A DNA stretch of 64,000 bases from NCBI GenBank assembly GCA_026705445.1, contig JAPPAR010000013.1:1-64000 (forward strand), written 5' to 3'. The notes under the pieces are model-generated. The model saw only the letters and a list, made by a program, of their open reading frames with translations. It was not told the DNA's origin and did not search any database. Positions 28,284-36,993 of the stretch are shown here, piece by piece. The position numbers were made by a program, and so were the translations under genes. Each line of letters starts with the position of its first letter. Within the stretch, counting starts at the first letter, position 1. This DNA is from Candidatus Dadabacteria bacterium (GTDB lineage Bacteria > Desulfobacterota_D > UBA1144 > Nemesobacterales > Nemesobacteraceae).

Positions 28284-28414
28284 CGAAGCTTTCGGAGCTC
28301 GAGGAAAACAGGTAAAAGCTTGGGACTGCCGTCAGCAGAACCCGTTAAAGTGAAGCCCCAAGAGGCGTCTTTTCCATGTTCTTCACAGTATCCGAGAAAA
28401 ATCTCTGCCGTCAC

Positions 28415-28443
28415 TTGAAGACCATCAGAAATAATACTATAAT
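28415..28443 (+). promoter_or_regulatory. hipBA promoter
   Basis: TTGAAG (28415-28420) and a perfect TATAAT (28438-28443) are separated by 17 bases, an ideal sigma-70-type arrangement. Transcription would start near 28450, about 30 bases before the hipB start and just upstream of, or within, the inverted repeat described separately. Confidence 0.65.
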
Positions 28444-28455
28444 ATTGATAAATAT

Positions 28456-28472
28456 AAAAACAGGCTGTTTTT
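28456..28472 (+). promoter_or_regulatory. inverted-repeat operator for HipB
   Basis: AAAAACAG-G-CTGTTTTT is a perfect 8-bp inverted repeat with a one-base centre; the similarity extends outward (AATAT on the left, AATATT on the right) with a one-base slip. It lies between the -10 box and the hipB start codon, where binding of a dimeric HTH repressor would block transcription. HipB-type antitoxins autoregulate through such sites (established for HipBA). Confidence 0.6.
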
Positions 28473-28478
28473 AATATT

Positions 28479-28790
28479 GTGGTATTACTTTTTACGCTTT
28501 CAAAAGCACAGGAAACAATCGCGGCGAACATGCGCAACCGACGTCTCGCAACGGGGCTCACCCAGCAGGGTCTTGCAAAACGCTCGGGGGTCAGTCTCGC
28601 GACCCTGCGAAAATTCGAGCAGAAAGGAGTTGTTTCCCTTGAATCCTTCCTTAAGCTTGCCATGGTTCTTGACGCACTTGAGGACATTGTAAAGGCGAGC
28701 GAATCGCCCACCCCCGCGTATTCATCCATCAATGAAGTGATTGAGGAGAAAAGCAGGAAGCCGCGCCGCAAGAGAGGATGGCGCGAATGA
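28479..28790 (+). CDS. hipB: HipB-like HTH antitoxin/repressor
   Basis: A 103-residue helix-turn-helix protein of the Xre/HipB type. The HTH core spans residues 18-72: MRNRRLATGLTQQGLAKRSG, then VSLATLRKFEQKG and a C-terminal dimer helix. The tail is basic (RKPRRKRGW). It is the expected antitoxin and autorepressor of the adjacent HipA-like kinase. GTG 28479 is taken as start although no ribosome-binding site precedes it; ATG 28530 is an alternative that would still keep the HTH. The stop TGA overlaps the ATG of hipA at 28787. A good promoter and a palindromic operator lie immediately upstream. Confidence 0.8.
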   Translation: MVLLFTLSKAQETIAANMRNRRLATGLTQQGLAKRSGVSLATLRKFEQKGVVSLESFLKLAMVLDALEDIVKASESPTPAYSSINEVIEEKSRKPRRKRGWRE

Positions 28791-30043
28791 ACTATTCTCC
28801 CGTTTCCGAGATAACGGTAAGCCTTGATTTCGGGCGGGAGCCTGTCCACGCAGGAACGCTCGCACTCTCCGCCGAGGGCAGAATCTATTTTGAACACGCT
28901 CCGACTCTCCCCCGCAGCCTTGAGATTTCGCCGCTGCGTCTTCCGCGGAAGCCCGAGCTCATCACGTTTGATCCCATGCTGTTCGAAGGTCTCCCCGGTG
29001 TTTTTCATGATAGTCTTCCAGACGGATGGGGGCGCCTACTGGTAGACCGTCTCGCAAGATCAAGGGGAGTAGAACCCGGTCGCCTTACTCCTCTCGACAG
29101 GCTGGCTCATGTCGGACACAGAGGCATGGGAGCTCTTGTCTACGAACCCGACCTCAGCAGCCGAAGGCTTTCCGGCGCTCTTAATATTGATGATCTCGCG
29201 TTAAAAACGCAGCTGGTACTTAGAGGTTCCGCTGAGGACGTGCTTGAAGAACTGGTGGCGCTAAACGGGTCCTCTGCGGGAGCGCGTCCCAAGGCGATGG
29301 TGAGCATCAATCAGAGCGGCAGTCAAATCATCCATGGTGCGACCGGTAAAACATTCAGAAACTACGCTCACTGGCTTGTTAAGTTCCCGAACACCCAAGA
29401 CGGCCCGGATGCCGGCGCCATTGAATACGTTTACTCCCTTATGGCCAGGGAAGCGGAAGTATTTATGAGCGAAACGCGCCTTCTCCCGGCAAAGAACGGG
29501 CCTGGGTATTTCACCACCAGGAGATTTGACCGCAAAGAATCTGAAGGTGGAATGACCCGGCTTCATGTCCATACCGCAGGCGGTCTGCTTCATTCGGATT
29601 TCCGTACGCCGTCTCTTGACTATGAAGACCTGCTTGCGTTAACGGAAATAATGACCCGCGACATGCGGGAAGTCGAAAAAATGTACCGCCACGCGGTTTT
29701 TAACGTCATGTCGCACAACCGCGACGACCACGCGAAGAATTTCTCATTTGTTATGGATTTTAAAGGCGGGTGGAAACTGTCCCCCGCCTATGACATTACT
29801 TTTTCTTCCGGTCCGGGCGGCCAGCAGAGCACGACGGTGCTTGGCGAAGAGAAAGATCCCTCATCCGCGCATCTTGTGGCTCTCGGGCAAAAAGCCAAGC
29901 TTGATGATAAAACGATCACGGAGACCATCGAGCGCACACGACATTCCCTCGCGGGATGGGAGACGCTTGCGATAAAGTACGGGGTCGGTATAAGCAATAT
30001 AAAACTAATTAGCGACGCTATCGAACGGCTTAACCGGAGTTAA
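28787..30043 (+). CDS. hipA: HipA-like serine/threonine kinase toxin
   Basis: A 418-residue HipA family protein. The N-subdomain 1 (about residues 5-100) includes EGLPGVFHDSLPDGWGR. The kinase-like C-terminal domain has a glycine-rich segment near residue 160 (SSAGARPKAM), the LVKFP lysine region, and the catalytic and metal loops SHNRDDHAKNFSF (about 308-320) and LSPAYDITFS (about 333-342). Known HipA kinases phosphorylate aminoacyl-tRNA synthetases and arrest growth; HipB blocks this. Catalytic residues look intact, so the toxin should be active. ATG 28787 overlaps the hipB stop (ATGA) and has GAGAGGA at good spacing; ATG 28778 is an alternative without usable spacing. Confidence 0.88.
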   Translation: MNYSPVSEITVSLDFGREPVHAGTLALSAEGRIYFEHAPTLPRSLEISPLRLPRKPELITFDPMLFEGLPGVFHDSLPDGWGRLLVDRLARSRGVEPGRLTPLDRLAHVGHRGMGALVYEPDLSSRRLSGALNIDDLALKTQLVLRGSAEDVLEELVALNGSSAGARPKAMVSINQSGSQIIHGATGKTFRNYAHWLVKFPNTQDGPDAGAIEYVYSLMAREAEVFMSETRLLPAKNGPGYFTTRRFDRKESEGGMTRLHVHTAGGLLHSDFRTPSLDYEDLLALTEIMTRDMREVEKMYRHAVFNVMSHNRDDHAKNFSFVMDFKGGWKLSPAYDITFSSGPGGQQSTTVLGEEKDPSSAHLVALGQKAKLDDKTITETIERTRHSLAGWETLAIKYGVGISNIKLISDAIERLNRS

Positions 30044-30141
30044 CCGGAGAACTGCGCAAGCCGACGGAACAAGAACGAATAGCCGGCAGAGCCTCCGGGG
30101 TAACGCAACGAATCTTCCCGAAGGATCTGACATGTCTTCAG

Positions 30142-31383
30142 CTACTGCCAGAGGGCGGAGAGAGGAACGGCAAGGAACCTCTCGCCGAAAGGAACCACAT
30201 CCTCTCCCGGGTAAAGAACGACTCCGCAGACAAAATCATCTTTTGCCAGGTCCCGAAGCGCTTCCATGCCTTTAAAATCGGATGAAACAACCCGTTTCGA
30301 AGCCTTTACCTCGATACCGGCAACCGAACCGTCCGGGCGCTCCAGAACGAAATCCACCTCCTTGCCGTCAGCAGTACGAAAATGAAAGAGTTCCGCCCGC
30401 ATATCGGAGAAGGAAAGCAGCTTTCGAAGCTCGGAGGCGACGAAGTTCTCGACCGCGTGACCGTAAAAATCGCTCCATCGGCCGCTCGGGCCCTCAAGGC
30501 TCCGGCCAAGCAGATGACAAAGAAGAAGAGTATCGACGATATAACCTTTGGATGACTTCACGAGCCGTTTTCCGACGTTTCGGTACCATGGCCTGACGTC
30601 AAAGCTGAGGAACATAGCCTGAAGAATCCCGCGATAGCTTTTGCCGGTAACCTGGTTAAGTCCCACGTCGCGCGCAATCTCGGCATCATTCATAAGTTTG
30701 CCGGCGCGGGCCGCCAGAACCCTGAGCAGTCTCGGCAGAATGCCGATTTTCTCAAGCTCGGTAATCGTGCGCACATCACGCTGCAGTATGGTTGCAAGAT
30801 AGCCGTCAAACCACTCCTCTCGTTCGTGTGCGGGTTTTCCCGATACTTCAGGAAACGTGGCTGACTCAATAGCTTCGCTAAGCGCATATTCCTTTCCCAT
30901 GTCGGCAAAATCGGCTGAAAAAAGTCTCTCTGGAAAATTTCCTTCCGCAGAGAAAACCTCGCAGGCTGAAAACGGATAAAGGGTTCTTACGCTCATACGT
31001 CCGACAAGGGAATCGGAGAGCTTCGGCAAAACCATTATATTCGCCGAACCCGTAAGCAGGAACATGCCGTTGCTCCTCCCCTCCCCGAGGCGCGCTTCGT
31101 CAACAACAATCTTCAGGGCGCGGAACAGGTCGGGAACCAGCTGAACCTCGTCAATAATCACCGGTCCCCCGCGACGGCCGAGAAAACTCTCGGGAGAGGC
31201 GTAGGCGGCCTCCATATGAGTAACGTTGTCAAAAGATACGTACTCGGCGGGATACTCATTGCGGGCAAGCTCCCGCACAAGCGTGGTTTTGCCCGACTGA
31301 CGCGGGCCATTGAGAAACACCACGGGATTCTGCTTCAGGGAAAACAGAACCTTCCCGGACAATTTCCGTGCCTTGTAATTCAT
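30142..31383 (-). CDS. AAA_14/DUF4143 family ATPase (second copy)
   Basis: A 413-residue ATPase of the same family as the one at 22632-23885 but clearly a different subgroup. Walker A is NGPRQSGKTTLV (about residues 25-36), Walker B GPVIIDEVQLVP (about 91-102), and the C-terminal DUF4143 part carries KEVDFVLERPDG and GIEVKASKR, a D...ExK nuclease-like pattern. It stands alone, in contrast to the operonic copy. ATG 31383 has AAGGAGC upstream. An AT-rich region (31384-31440) supplies several possible -10 boxes. Function of solitary members is not established; they are common in variable regions next to toxin-antitoxin genes. Confidence 0.87.
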   Translation of the reverse strand: MNYKARKLSGKVLFSLKQNPVVFLNGPRQSGKTTLVRELARNEYPAEYVSFDNVTHMEAAYASPESFLGRRGGPVIIDEVQLVPDLFRALKIVVDEARLGEGRSNGMFLLTGSANIMVLPKLSDSLVGRMSVRTLYPFSACEVFSAEGNFPERLFSADFADMGKEYALSEAIESATFPEVSGKPAHEREEWFDGYLATILQRDVRTITELEKIGILPRLLRVLAARAGKLMNDAEIARDVGLNQVTGKSYRGILQAMFLSFDVRPWYRNVGKRLVKSSKGYIVDTLLLCHLLGRSLEGPSGRWSDFYGHAVENFVASELRKLLSFSDMRAELFHFRTADGKEVDFVLERPDGSVAGIEVKASKRVVSSDFKGMEALRDLAKDDFVCGVVLYPGEDVVPFGERFLAVPLSALWQ

Positions 31384-31608
31384 ACCTGCTCCTTTTGATA
31401 TATAAATTTAATCTTTATGATTTCTAAAGGCAAGCTTTATTTTTACAAAATTTGTTCATTACGTTTGAACGAATTTTTCCTTGCTCTTGTCCAGTAACCG
31501 GGACGATCGGATGAAGAACCTTTCGTTTCCTATTCGGGAGAGGACCCGAGTATTTCCCCCTGTCGGCATCACCCAAAAAACACGAAAGCGCAAGATTCAA
31601 AATCCGGT

Positions 31609-32715
31609 TTAAATCCGTAAATCGATATTCAGATGGTAGCGCGTGGACTTGCGCTCTCCTGTTCTTGCAAGCGCACCTTTAGCAACCAGATCCGAAAGAT
31701 CCCGAGTGGCGGTCGGTCGCGTGGCCTTTGTGATGCTTATATAATTCTCCGCGCTGAGACCACCTGCAAAACCCTCAGGGCCCTCCTCGAACATCCGAAG
31801 CAGGCATTTTTCCTGCCGCGGATTCATTTTTCCCCGCATACGCTCAAGCAACTTGGCCTTTTTTATAAGAAATTCCACGTAGATCCGCGTATACGAAAGC
31901 GCATCTAGCACGGTACGGGCAAAATAGCAAAGCCAGCCAGTTATCTCGTTTTTCGTGTTCGCCTCCCCTAGAGCCCCGTAATAAGCTTTCCTGTTCCTGC
32001 TGATCACTGTGGCGAGCGCAATCAGCGTAGGGTGGCCCAGAGACTGGGCAAGCGCTTTCTCGGACACCGCACGGCCTATGCGACCGTTTCCGTCCTCAAA
32101 CGGGTGAATGCACTCGAAATAAAGATGCGCAGTGCCGGCGCGGGTAAGTGCCGGAAGTGGCGTCGCAGCGCCCGGAGCGCTTCGGTTAAACCAACGGACA
32201 AATCCGTCCATCTCCCGCTTTACTCTCTGTTGCGGAGGCGCTTCGAAATGAATCCTGCGTCTGTGAAGAGGCCCCGAGACCACCTCAACACCGTGCTCAC
32301 GGTAACAGCCTACGCACCTCAGGTCAGTGCGCCCGAGCGTGAGCATCCTGTGCCAGCGGTAAAGCGTTTCGTGGGAAAGCGTACCTTCGTAAGTGCCGTA
32401 AAGGTCAACCATGAGGTCAGTGATCCCGGCTTCGGCCGAACTCACTTTCCGGTCGTCTGTCTGCAGGCCGAAATGCCGGCGAAGAGACGACTGTAAGCTT
32501 TCGCGGTCAAGATACTCTCCCTCGATTTCAGAAGTCTTAAGGGCTTCATCGCCTATAATCTCCACCCTGAGCAGGTCCCGCTCCTGTTCGTCAAGATGCA
32601 TGTAAGCTCCGAAAAGCAGGCCCGTCCCTCGCAGGAAATCATGCTCCGAACCCTCGAGAAGTTCCGGTTCGTAGGTAAAATCAGGCCACTCGGGCCGTTG
32701 CCAGTTCCATCGCAT
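31609..32715 (-). CDS. Fic-domain protein (AMPylase-type) with N-terminal inhibitory motif
   Basis: A 368-residue Fic protein. The N-terminal DUF4172-like region begins WNWQRPEWPDF. The inhibitory helix contains KTSEIEGEYL, matching the [S/T]xxxE[G/N] motif whose Glu occludes the ATP site in class II Fic proteins. The catalytic motif HPFEDGNGRIGR is complete (about residues 208-219), preceded by a flap region. A C-terminal winged-helix-like segment (SAENYISITKATRPTATRDLSDL) probably gives DNA or protein contacts. By family the enzyme transfers AMP to Ser/Thr/Tyr hydroxyls of a target protein; the target is unknown. ATG 32715 is preferred over an upstream in-frame ATG because the family motif starts directly there. 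Divergent to xerC. Confidence 0.88.
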   Translation of the reverse strand: MRWNWQRPEWPDFTYEPELLEGSEHDFLRGTGLLFGAYMHLDEQERDLLRVEIIGDEALKTSEIEGEYLDRESLQSSLRRHFGLQTDDRKVSSAEAGITDLMVDLYGTYEGTLSHETLYRWHRMLTLGRTDLRCVGCYREHGVEVVSGPLHRRRIHFEAPPQQRVKREMDGFVRWFNRSAPGAATPLPALTRAGTAHLYFECIHPFEDGNGRIGRAVSEKALAQSLGHPTLIALATVISRNRKAYYGALGEANTKNEITGWLCYFARTVLDALSYTRIYVEFLIKKAKLLERMRGKMNPRQEKCLLRMFEEGPEGFAGGLSAENYISITKATRPTATRDLSDLVAKGALARTGERKSTRYHLNIDLRI

Positions 32716-32990
32716 GAGGCATAAGCATACCATTTATAAATCATTTTACACCTGTTTTATGATTAATAATGTGCCGTTAAAATGGAGACCCAGGTAAGGA
32801 AAAGTCATGGAAGGAAAACATTTTCCGGGTAAGGCAGCAGTGACTCCGCCTGAAGTCCGGAGTACTGCCGTTTATGGATTTGAAAAGCTCTCCCTGCCTT
32901 CCGTATCAAAAAACTGCCGGCTCACCTGCCCTTAACAATATTTGCCTTATCCCTTGTCCAAAGCAAATGAGCGTATATATTTCAAAATAG
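32716..32990. other. divergent intergenic region fic/xerC with hairpin and tiny frame
   Basis: This 275-base gap holds the xerC promoter and AT-rich fic upstream sequence. A two-part hairpin is possible at 32833-32869 (GGCAG...CTGCC outside, ACTCC...GGAGT inside). A 42-codon open frame (32807-32935) starts at an ATG with AAGGAAAA before it; its composition is not convincing and it is not called as a gene. Confidence 0.3.
32954..32981 (+). promoter_or_regulatory. xerC-hslV-hslU promoter
   Basis: TTGTCC (32954-32959) and TATATT (32976-32981) stand 16 bases apart. Transcription would begin about 3 bases before the xerC ATG at 32991. No Shine-Dalgarno sequence precedes that ATG, which fits a leaderless start. 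Confidence 0.5.
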
Positions 32991-33866
32991 ATGAACGAAC
33001 TGACCGAAAGCTTCATAAAGCACCTCTCGTACGAAAGAAACTACTCGGAACACACGGTAAAGGCCTACAGGGGCGATCTTGAGAACTTCCGCGATTTTCT
33101 CGTAAGGGAAGAAAAAAAGATCGAGGACACAGACATCGCGACCATAAACGCGTACGTCTCAACCCTCTACGGAAAAAATTCCCCATCCTCTGTAGAGAGA
33201 AAGGTATCGGCGATAAGATCCTTTTTCTCGTATCTGGTAAGAAAAGGCCTCGTGGCGCAGAACCCCGCAAAACTCGTGCGCACCCCTAGAAAGGAAAAAC
33301 GCCTGCCCATATTTTTAAGCGTGGACGAGGTGTTTAATCTTGTTGACGTAAAGGATTCCGGGAAAAATCCGCTCCGCGTGCGCGACAGGGCGATTCTCGA
33401 GCTTCTTTACTCAAGCGGCCTGCGGGCAAGCGAACTCGCGGGAGCCACGCTTGCCGATCTCAGCATGGGAGAGGCTGTAATAAGGGTTCGCGGAAAGGGG
33501 AACAAGGAGAGGATAGTTCCCGTGGGATCAAAGGCGCTTTTCGCCCTGGGTGAGTATCTCGACATAAGGGGAAAGCTTAAACCCTCATCCAGCCATGTAT
33601 TCCTTAACTCCCGGGGAGGCGGGATAACCACGAGAAGCCTTGCGCGGATAATAAAGAAGTACGGCCTTGTATCGGGAATATCGAAAAACGTGAGCCCCCA
33701 CGTGCTCAGGCACTCGTTTGCCACCCACCTGCTTGCGGGCGGCGCGGACCTTCGGGCAATCCAGGAGATGCTCGGTCACGCGAGCCTCTCGACGACCCAG
33801 AGATACACACACCTTTCGGTCGAGAGGATAATGGAAGTGTACGACAAGACCCACCCGAACGCCTAG
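32991..33866 (+). CDS. xerC: tyrosine recombinase XerC
   Basis: A 291-residue tyrosine recombinase. The N-terminal SAM-like core-binding domain (about residues 1-90, SFIKHLSYERNYSEHTVKAY) is followed by the catalytic domain with Arg in LLYSSGLRASELAG, the HVLRHSFATHLLAGG box (HxxR), the LGHASLSTTQRYTH block and its nucleophilic Tyr. XerC with XerD resolves chromosome dimers at dif during cell division. The gene heads an xerC-hslV-hslU cluster, a gene order also known from Firmicutes (codV-clpQ-clpY) and other phyla. The tight spacing to hslV (18 bases) supports an operon. Codon use is typical of the core genes in this window. Distinction from XerD rests mainly on the context. Confidence 0.9.
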   Translation: MNELTESFIKHLSYERNYSEHTVKAYRGDLENFRDFLVREEKKIEDTDIATINAYVSTLYGKNSPSSVERKVSAIRSFFSYLVRKGLVAQNPAKLVRTPRKEKRLPIFLSVDEVFNLVDVKDSGKNPLRVRDRAILELLYSSGLRASELAGATLADLSMGEAVIRVRGKGNKERIVPVGSKALFALGEYLDIRGKLKPSSSHVFLNSRGGGITTRSLARIIKKYGLVSGISKNVSPHVLRHSFATHLLAGGADLRAIQEMLGHASLSTTQRYTHLSVERIMEVYDKTHPNA

Positions 33867-33884
33867 CGGCATCGGAAGGAAAAG

Positions 33885-34424
33885 ATGATGAGCCAGTTTC
33901 ACGGAACCACGATACTCTGCGTTAAAAAAGACGACCGGGTGGCCCTTGGGGGCGACGGCCAGGTGACCATGGGAGCAACCGCGGTAAAACATAACGCGAA
34001 CAAGATAAGGAAAATGTACGGCGGGAAGATCTGTGCCGGATTCGCGGGCTCTACAGCAGACGCGATGACCCTTTTTGACAAGTTCGAGGGAAAGCTTGAG
34101 GAGTTCCGGGGAAGCCTTGAGCGTGCCGCGGTAGAGCTTGCGAAAGAATGGAGAACGGACAGGATACTCAGAAGGCTTGAGGCCCTGCTCATAGTCGCAA
34201 ACTCCGAAACCATGCTCATAATTTCCGGAAGCGGAGACGTGATAGAGCCGGATGAGAGCGTGATAGCAATAGGCTCGGGAGGCCCCTTCGCCCAGGCGGC
34301 CGCTTTGGCACTTGCCAGGCACTCGGAGCTCTCCGCCCCGGAGATAGTCGAGCGCTCACTTGAGATCGCGGCCGGAATCTGCATTTACACAAACACCCAC
34401 ATATCAATAGAGGAAATAGATTAA
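33885..34424 (+). CDS. hslV: HslV (ClpQ) protease subunit
   Basis: A 179-residue proteasome-beta-like peptidase. A short propeptide (MMSQFHG) precedes the catalytic N-terminal Thr of [19 protein letters not shown], the Lys of [14 protein letters not shown] and [10 protein letters not shown] are all conserved. HslV forms the double-hexamer proteolytic chamber of HslUV and acts in the cytoplasm on unfolded or regulatory proteins. GGAAGGAAAAG lies before the start; two consecutive ATG codons (33885, 33888) are possible. The stop TAA overlaps the hslU start (TAATG), indicating translational coupling. A related but distinct Anbu peptidase is encoded 7 kb downstream. Confidence 0.95.
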   Translation: MMSQFHGTTILCVKKDDRVALGGDGQVTMGATAVKHNANKIRKMYGGKICAGFAGSTADAMTLFDKFEGKLEEFRGSLERAAVELAKEWRTDRILRRLEALLIVANSETMLIISGSGDVIEPDESVIAIGSGGPFAQAAALALARHSELSAPEIVERSLEIAAGICIYTNTHISIEEID

Positions 34425-35773
34425 TGTCCCAGGAATCCTATCTCACCCCGAGGGAAATAGTATCGGAGCTAGACAAGTACATAGTCGGGCAGAACATGGC
34501 CAAAAGGGCCGTGGGCGTGGCGCTTCGAAACAGATGGAGAAGGCAGAAAGTATCGCCCGAGCTTCGCGACGAGATATCCCCGAAGAACATACTTATGATG
34601 GGACCCACCGGCGTGGGGAAAACAGAGATAGCCAGACGCCTGGCAAAACTCGCCCAGGCCCCCTTTGTAAAGGTTGAGGCGTCGAAGTTCACCGAAGTCG
34701 GCTACGTGGGCCGGGACGTTGAGTCAATGATACGGGACCTCACGGAGATAGCCGTCAACATGGTAACAGAGGAAGAGACCCTTTCTGTTAACACGAGGGC
34801 AAGGGAGCTTGCTGAGGACAAGCTCATTGACCTGCTCGTCCCGACTCGCCCCGTCACCGGGACGGAGGAAGATATGGAAGAAGCCAGGAAAAAAATGAGC
34901 GAGACCAAAAAGAAGATGAGAAAGCTTCTTTGGGACGGAAAGCTTGACGACAGGGAAGTCGAGATAGAGATAACGGCTAGGTCTCTTCCCATACAGGTGT
35001 TCAGCCAAGCGGGGGTCGAGGAGATGGACCCCGGAATCTCGGAGATGATCGGCAGCCTCATGCCCAAGAAATCGAAGGTGAGAAAGGTCAAGGTTCCCGA
35101 GGCTATGGACATCCTCACCGAGGAGGAAGCCCGAAAGCTGATAGACATGGACAAGGTCACCCATCTGGCTCTCGAGAGAACCGAGAACTCGGGGATAATC
35201 TTCATAGACGAGATAGACAAGGTCGCCGGAAAAAACGGCGTCTCGGGCCCCGATGTTTCAAGGGAAGGGGTGCAGAGGGACCTTCTCCCCATAATCGAGG
35301 GAAGCAGCGTCACCACGAAGCACGGGATGGTGAGAACCGACCATATACTCTTTATTGGAGCCGGAGCGTTTCACGTCTCAAAGCCGTCCGATCTCATACC
35401 CGAGCTCCAGGGGCGCTTTCCGATAAGGGTTGAGCTTGAGGCGCTCACCAAAGACGATTTCATACGAATCCTCACCGAGCCCAAAAACGCTCTTATAAAA
35501 CAGTACACCGAGCTTATGAGGACCGAGGACATAAAGCTCTCTTTCACCAGCGAGGCGATAGAGAAAATAGCCGAGACCGCGGCTGAAGTTAACAGCTCTA
35601 CCGAGAACATAGGGGCAAGGAGACTTCACACCGTTCTTGAGAAGCTGCTTGACGAGATATCCTTTAACGCTCCCGACATGAAGGAGAAGAAATTCGCCAT
35701 AGACAAGAACTACGTTGAGGAGAAAATAGCCGACATTGTCAAGGACAGGGATCTCAGCAGGTACATACTCTAA
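34424..35773 (+). CDS. hslU: HslU (ClpY) ATPase subunit
   Basis: A 449-residue AAA+ unfoldase, normal length for the family. Walker [15 protein letters not shown] is at about residues 61-74, Walker [10 protein letters not shown] at about 257-265 and sensor/arginine-finger regions follow ([20 protein letters not shown]). The intermediate I-domain lies between about 110 and 240, with charged helices ([20 protein letters not shown]). The C-terminal residues SRYIL should insert into HslV pockets and activate the protease. It uses ATP to unfold substrates and feed them to HslV. The ATG overlaps the hslV stop. Confidence 0.96.
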   Translation: MSQESYLTPREIVSELDKYIVGQNMAKRAVGVALRNRWRRQKVSPELRDEISPKNILMMGPTGVGKTEIARRLAKLAQAPFVKVEASKFTEVGYVGRDVESMIRDLTEIAVNMVTEEETLSVNTRARELAEDKLIDLLVPTRPVTGTEEDMEEARKKMSETKKKMRKLLWDGKLDDREVEIEITARSLPIQVFSQAGVEEMDPGISEMIGSLMPKKSKVRKVKVPEAMDILTEEEARKLIDMDKVTHLALERTENSGIIFIDEIDKVAGKNGVSGPDVSREGVQRDLLPIIEGSSVTTKHGMVRTDHILFIGAGAFHVSKPSDLIPELQGRFPIRVELEALTKDDFIRILTEPKNALIKQYTELMRTEDIKLSFTSEAIEKIAETAAEVNSSTENIGARRLHTVLEKLLDEISFNAPDMKEKKFAIDKNYVEEKIADIVKDRDLSRYIL

Positions 35774-35777
35774 GAAA

Positions 35778-35903
35778 ATGCTTGGGAGCCACACCCCGTC
35801 TGTGTCCCGCCTCCAATTTAACCCCGAATACGCCCTTGTCATGAAAGAGGCCGTTAGAGTATCAAATATCGATTCTTCGGAATTTCTAAAGAGCCTCAGG
35901 TAA
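35778..35903 (+). CDS. possible 41-aa protein directly after hslU
   Basis: A short open frame starts four bases after the hslU stop (ATG 35778) and encodes 41 residues ending in EFLKSLR. The first half is polar, the second half could form an amphipathic helix (YALVMKEAVRVSN). No ribosome-binding site separate from the hslU end is visible, but reinitiation after hslU is possible. It might be a small operon member or a chance frame; there is no recognised family. Confidence 0.25.
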   Translation: MLGSHTPSVSRLQFNPEYALVMKEAVRVSNIDSSEFLKSLR

Positions 35904-36080
35904 AAAAAGGAGCGCGGGCGGTCACGCCAGAAAATTCCTTTTCAAGCTGCGCACTTGTCCGAGAATCGTTATACAAACCAAAAAATCTTTTAAAATACTC
36001 TTATTTGAAGGGTGAAAAATATCTTTATTTAGATGAATTCAAAATTAACCTTGCTAAAATTTTAAAAATATATAATATAT

Positions 36081-36944
36081 ATGGTTATGAATAGTCAAAA
36101 GAAACCAAGATTAAAAAACCTTATAGACAATGTTCCGCCTGGTTTCATAGTCGATGCCGTATGGCTTCGCGACCATGGCATAGATTCAAAGTCAATACAC
36201 GGCTACGTAAAGCGAGGGTGGCTTGAAAAACTGACCCGGGGAGTCTATCGCCGCCCCTTGTCGGCACTTTCCGTTCCGACGCCTTGGGAGTGGCAAATGC
36301 CACTCATATCCATCCAGAGCATCATGGGCTATGGCGTTCATCTTGGAGGACTCAGCGCGCTTGAATTTCACGGTTACTCCCATTACCTGCGGCTGGGCGG
36401 CAGCACCGGCATATATCTGTACGGGAAGGTTCCGTCCTGGTTCGGGCGTCTGCCGTTCAAAACCCGATTCATTGTTCAATCGCGCTCCCTGTTCGGCAAC
36501 GACACCACGGGCATTGAGAACGAGGACGATGAGCTTGCCGCCGAAACGGACAGCGACGGCGGGCCAACGGTAAGTCCCTGGCGATGGCCGATCAAAGTAT
36601 CTTCTCCCGAGCGCGCCATACTTGAAGCACTGCACGATCTGCGTGGCGAAGCAGGCTTTGACAATCTGAATATGGTTTTTCAGGGACTTACGACATTGCG
36701 ACCTGGGAATCTGGCATCTCTGCTGCGCCTTTGCCGAAGCGTAAAGGTAAAACGTCTGTTTTTCGTGTTCGCCGAAAGACATTCTCACTCCTGGCTCAAA
36801 TACCTGGACAAGTCCGCAGTCAATTTCGGCTCAGGACCGCGCGCCTTGGTCAAAGGAGGCAAGCTACATCCGGTTTACAGAATTTACGTGACAGAGGAAC
36901 TCCTGCCTTCGTCCGAAAGTGTCGAAGGAGCACGCCATGTGTAA
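36081..36944 (+). CDS. AbiEi-type antitoxin (second, intact AbiE pair)
   Basis: A 287-residue AbiEi family protein. The N-terminal winged helix covers about residues 10-70 (GFIVDAVWLRDHGI, IHGYVKRGWLEKLTRGVYRRP). The conserved SSPERAILEALHDL and SVKVKRLFFVFAERHSHSWL landmarks follow in the C-terminal domain. It should repress its own operon and counter the coupled AbiEii nucleotidyltransferase. The region upstream is very AT-rich; TATAAT at 36071-36076 is only 5 bases from ATG 36081 and no Shine-Dalgarno is seen, so the mRNA may be leaderless or the true start slightly downstream (ATG 36087). The stop codon lies 8 bases inside the toxin gene. The 3' end is duplicated at 38931-39066. Confidence 0.87.
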   Translation: MVMNSQKKPRLKNLIDNVPPGFIVDAVWLRDHGIDSKSIHGYVKRGWLEKLTRGVYRRPLSALSVPTPWEWQMPLISIQSIMGYGVHLGGLSALEFHGYSHYLRLGGSTGIYLYGKVPSWFGRLPFKTRFIVQSRSLFGNDTTGIENEDDELAAETDSDGGPTVSPWRWPIKVSSPERAILEALHDLRGEAGFDNLNMVFQGLTTLRPGNLASLLRLCRSVKVKRLFFVFAERHSHSWLKYLDKSAVNFGSGPRALVKGGKLHPVYRIYVTEELLPSSESVEGARHV

Positions 36945-36993
36945 CTACAAACATTACGCTGAACAGGTTCGTCTGCTGGTCCGCCTGCTGCCC
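36858..36993 (+). repeat. direct repeat, copy 1 (abiEi/abiEii junction)
   Basis: 136 bases spanning the 3' end of abiEi and the 5' end of abiEii. The same stretch recurs at 38931-39066 without gaps and with 8 differences by manual count (about 94% identity), all transitions. This copy lies in the intact genes. Confidence 0.85.

Noticed and set aside
33585-34322. 245-codon minus-strand frame opposite xerC/hslV
   Set aside because: Overlaps two certain genes and has no ribosome-binding site or family features.
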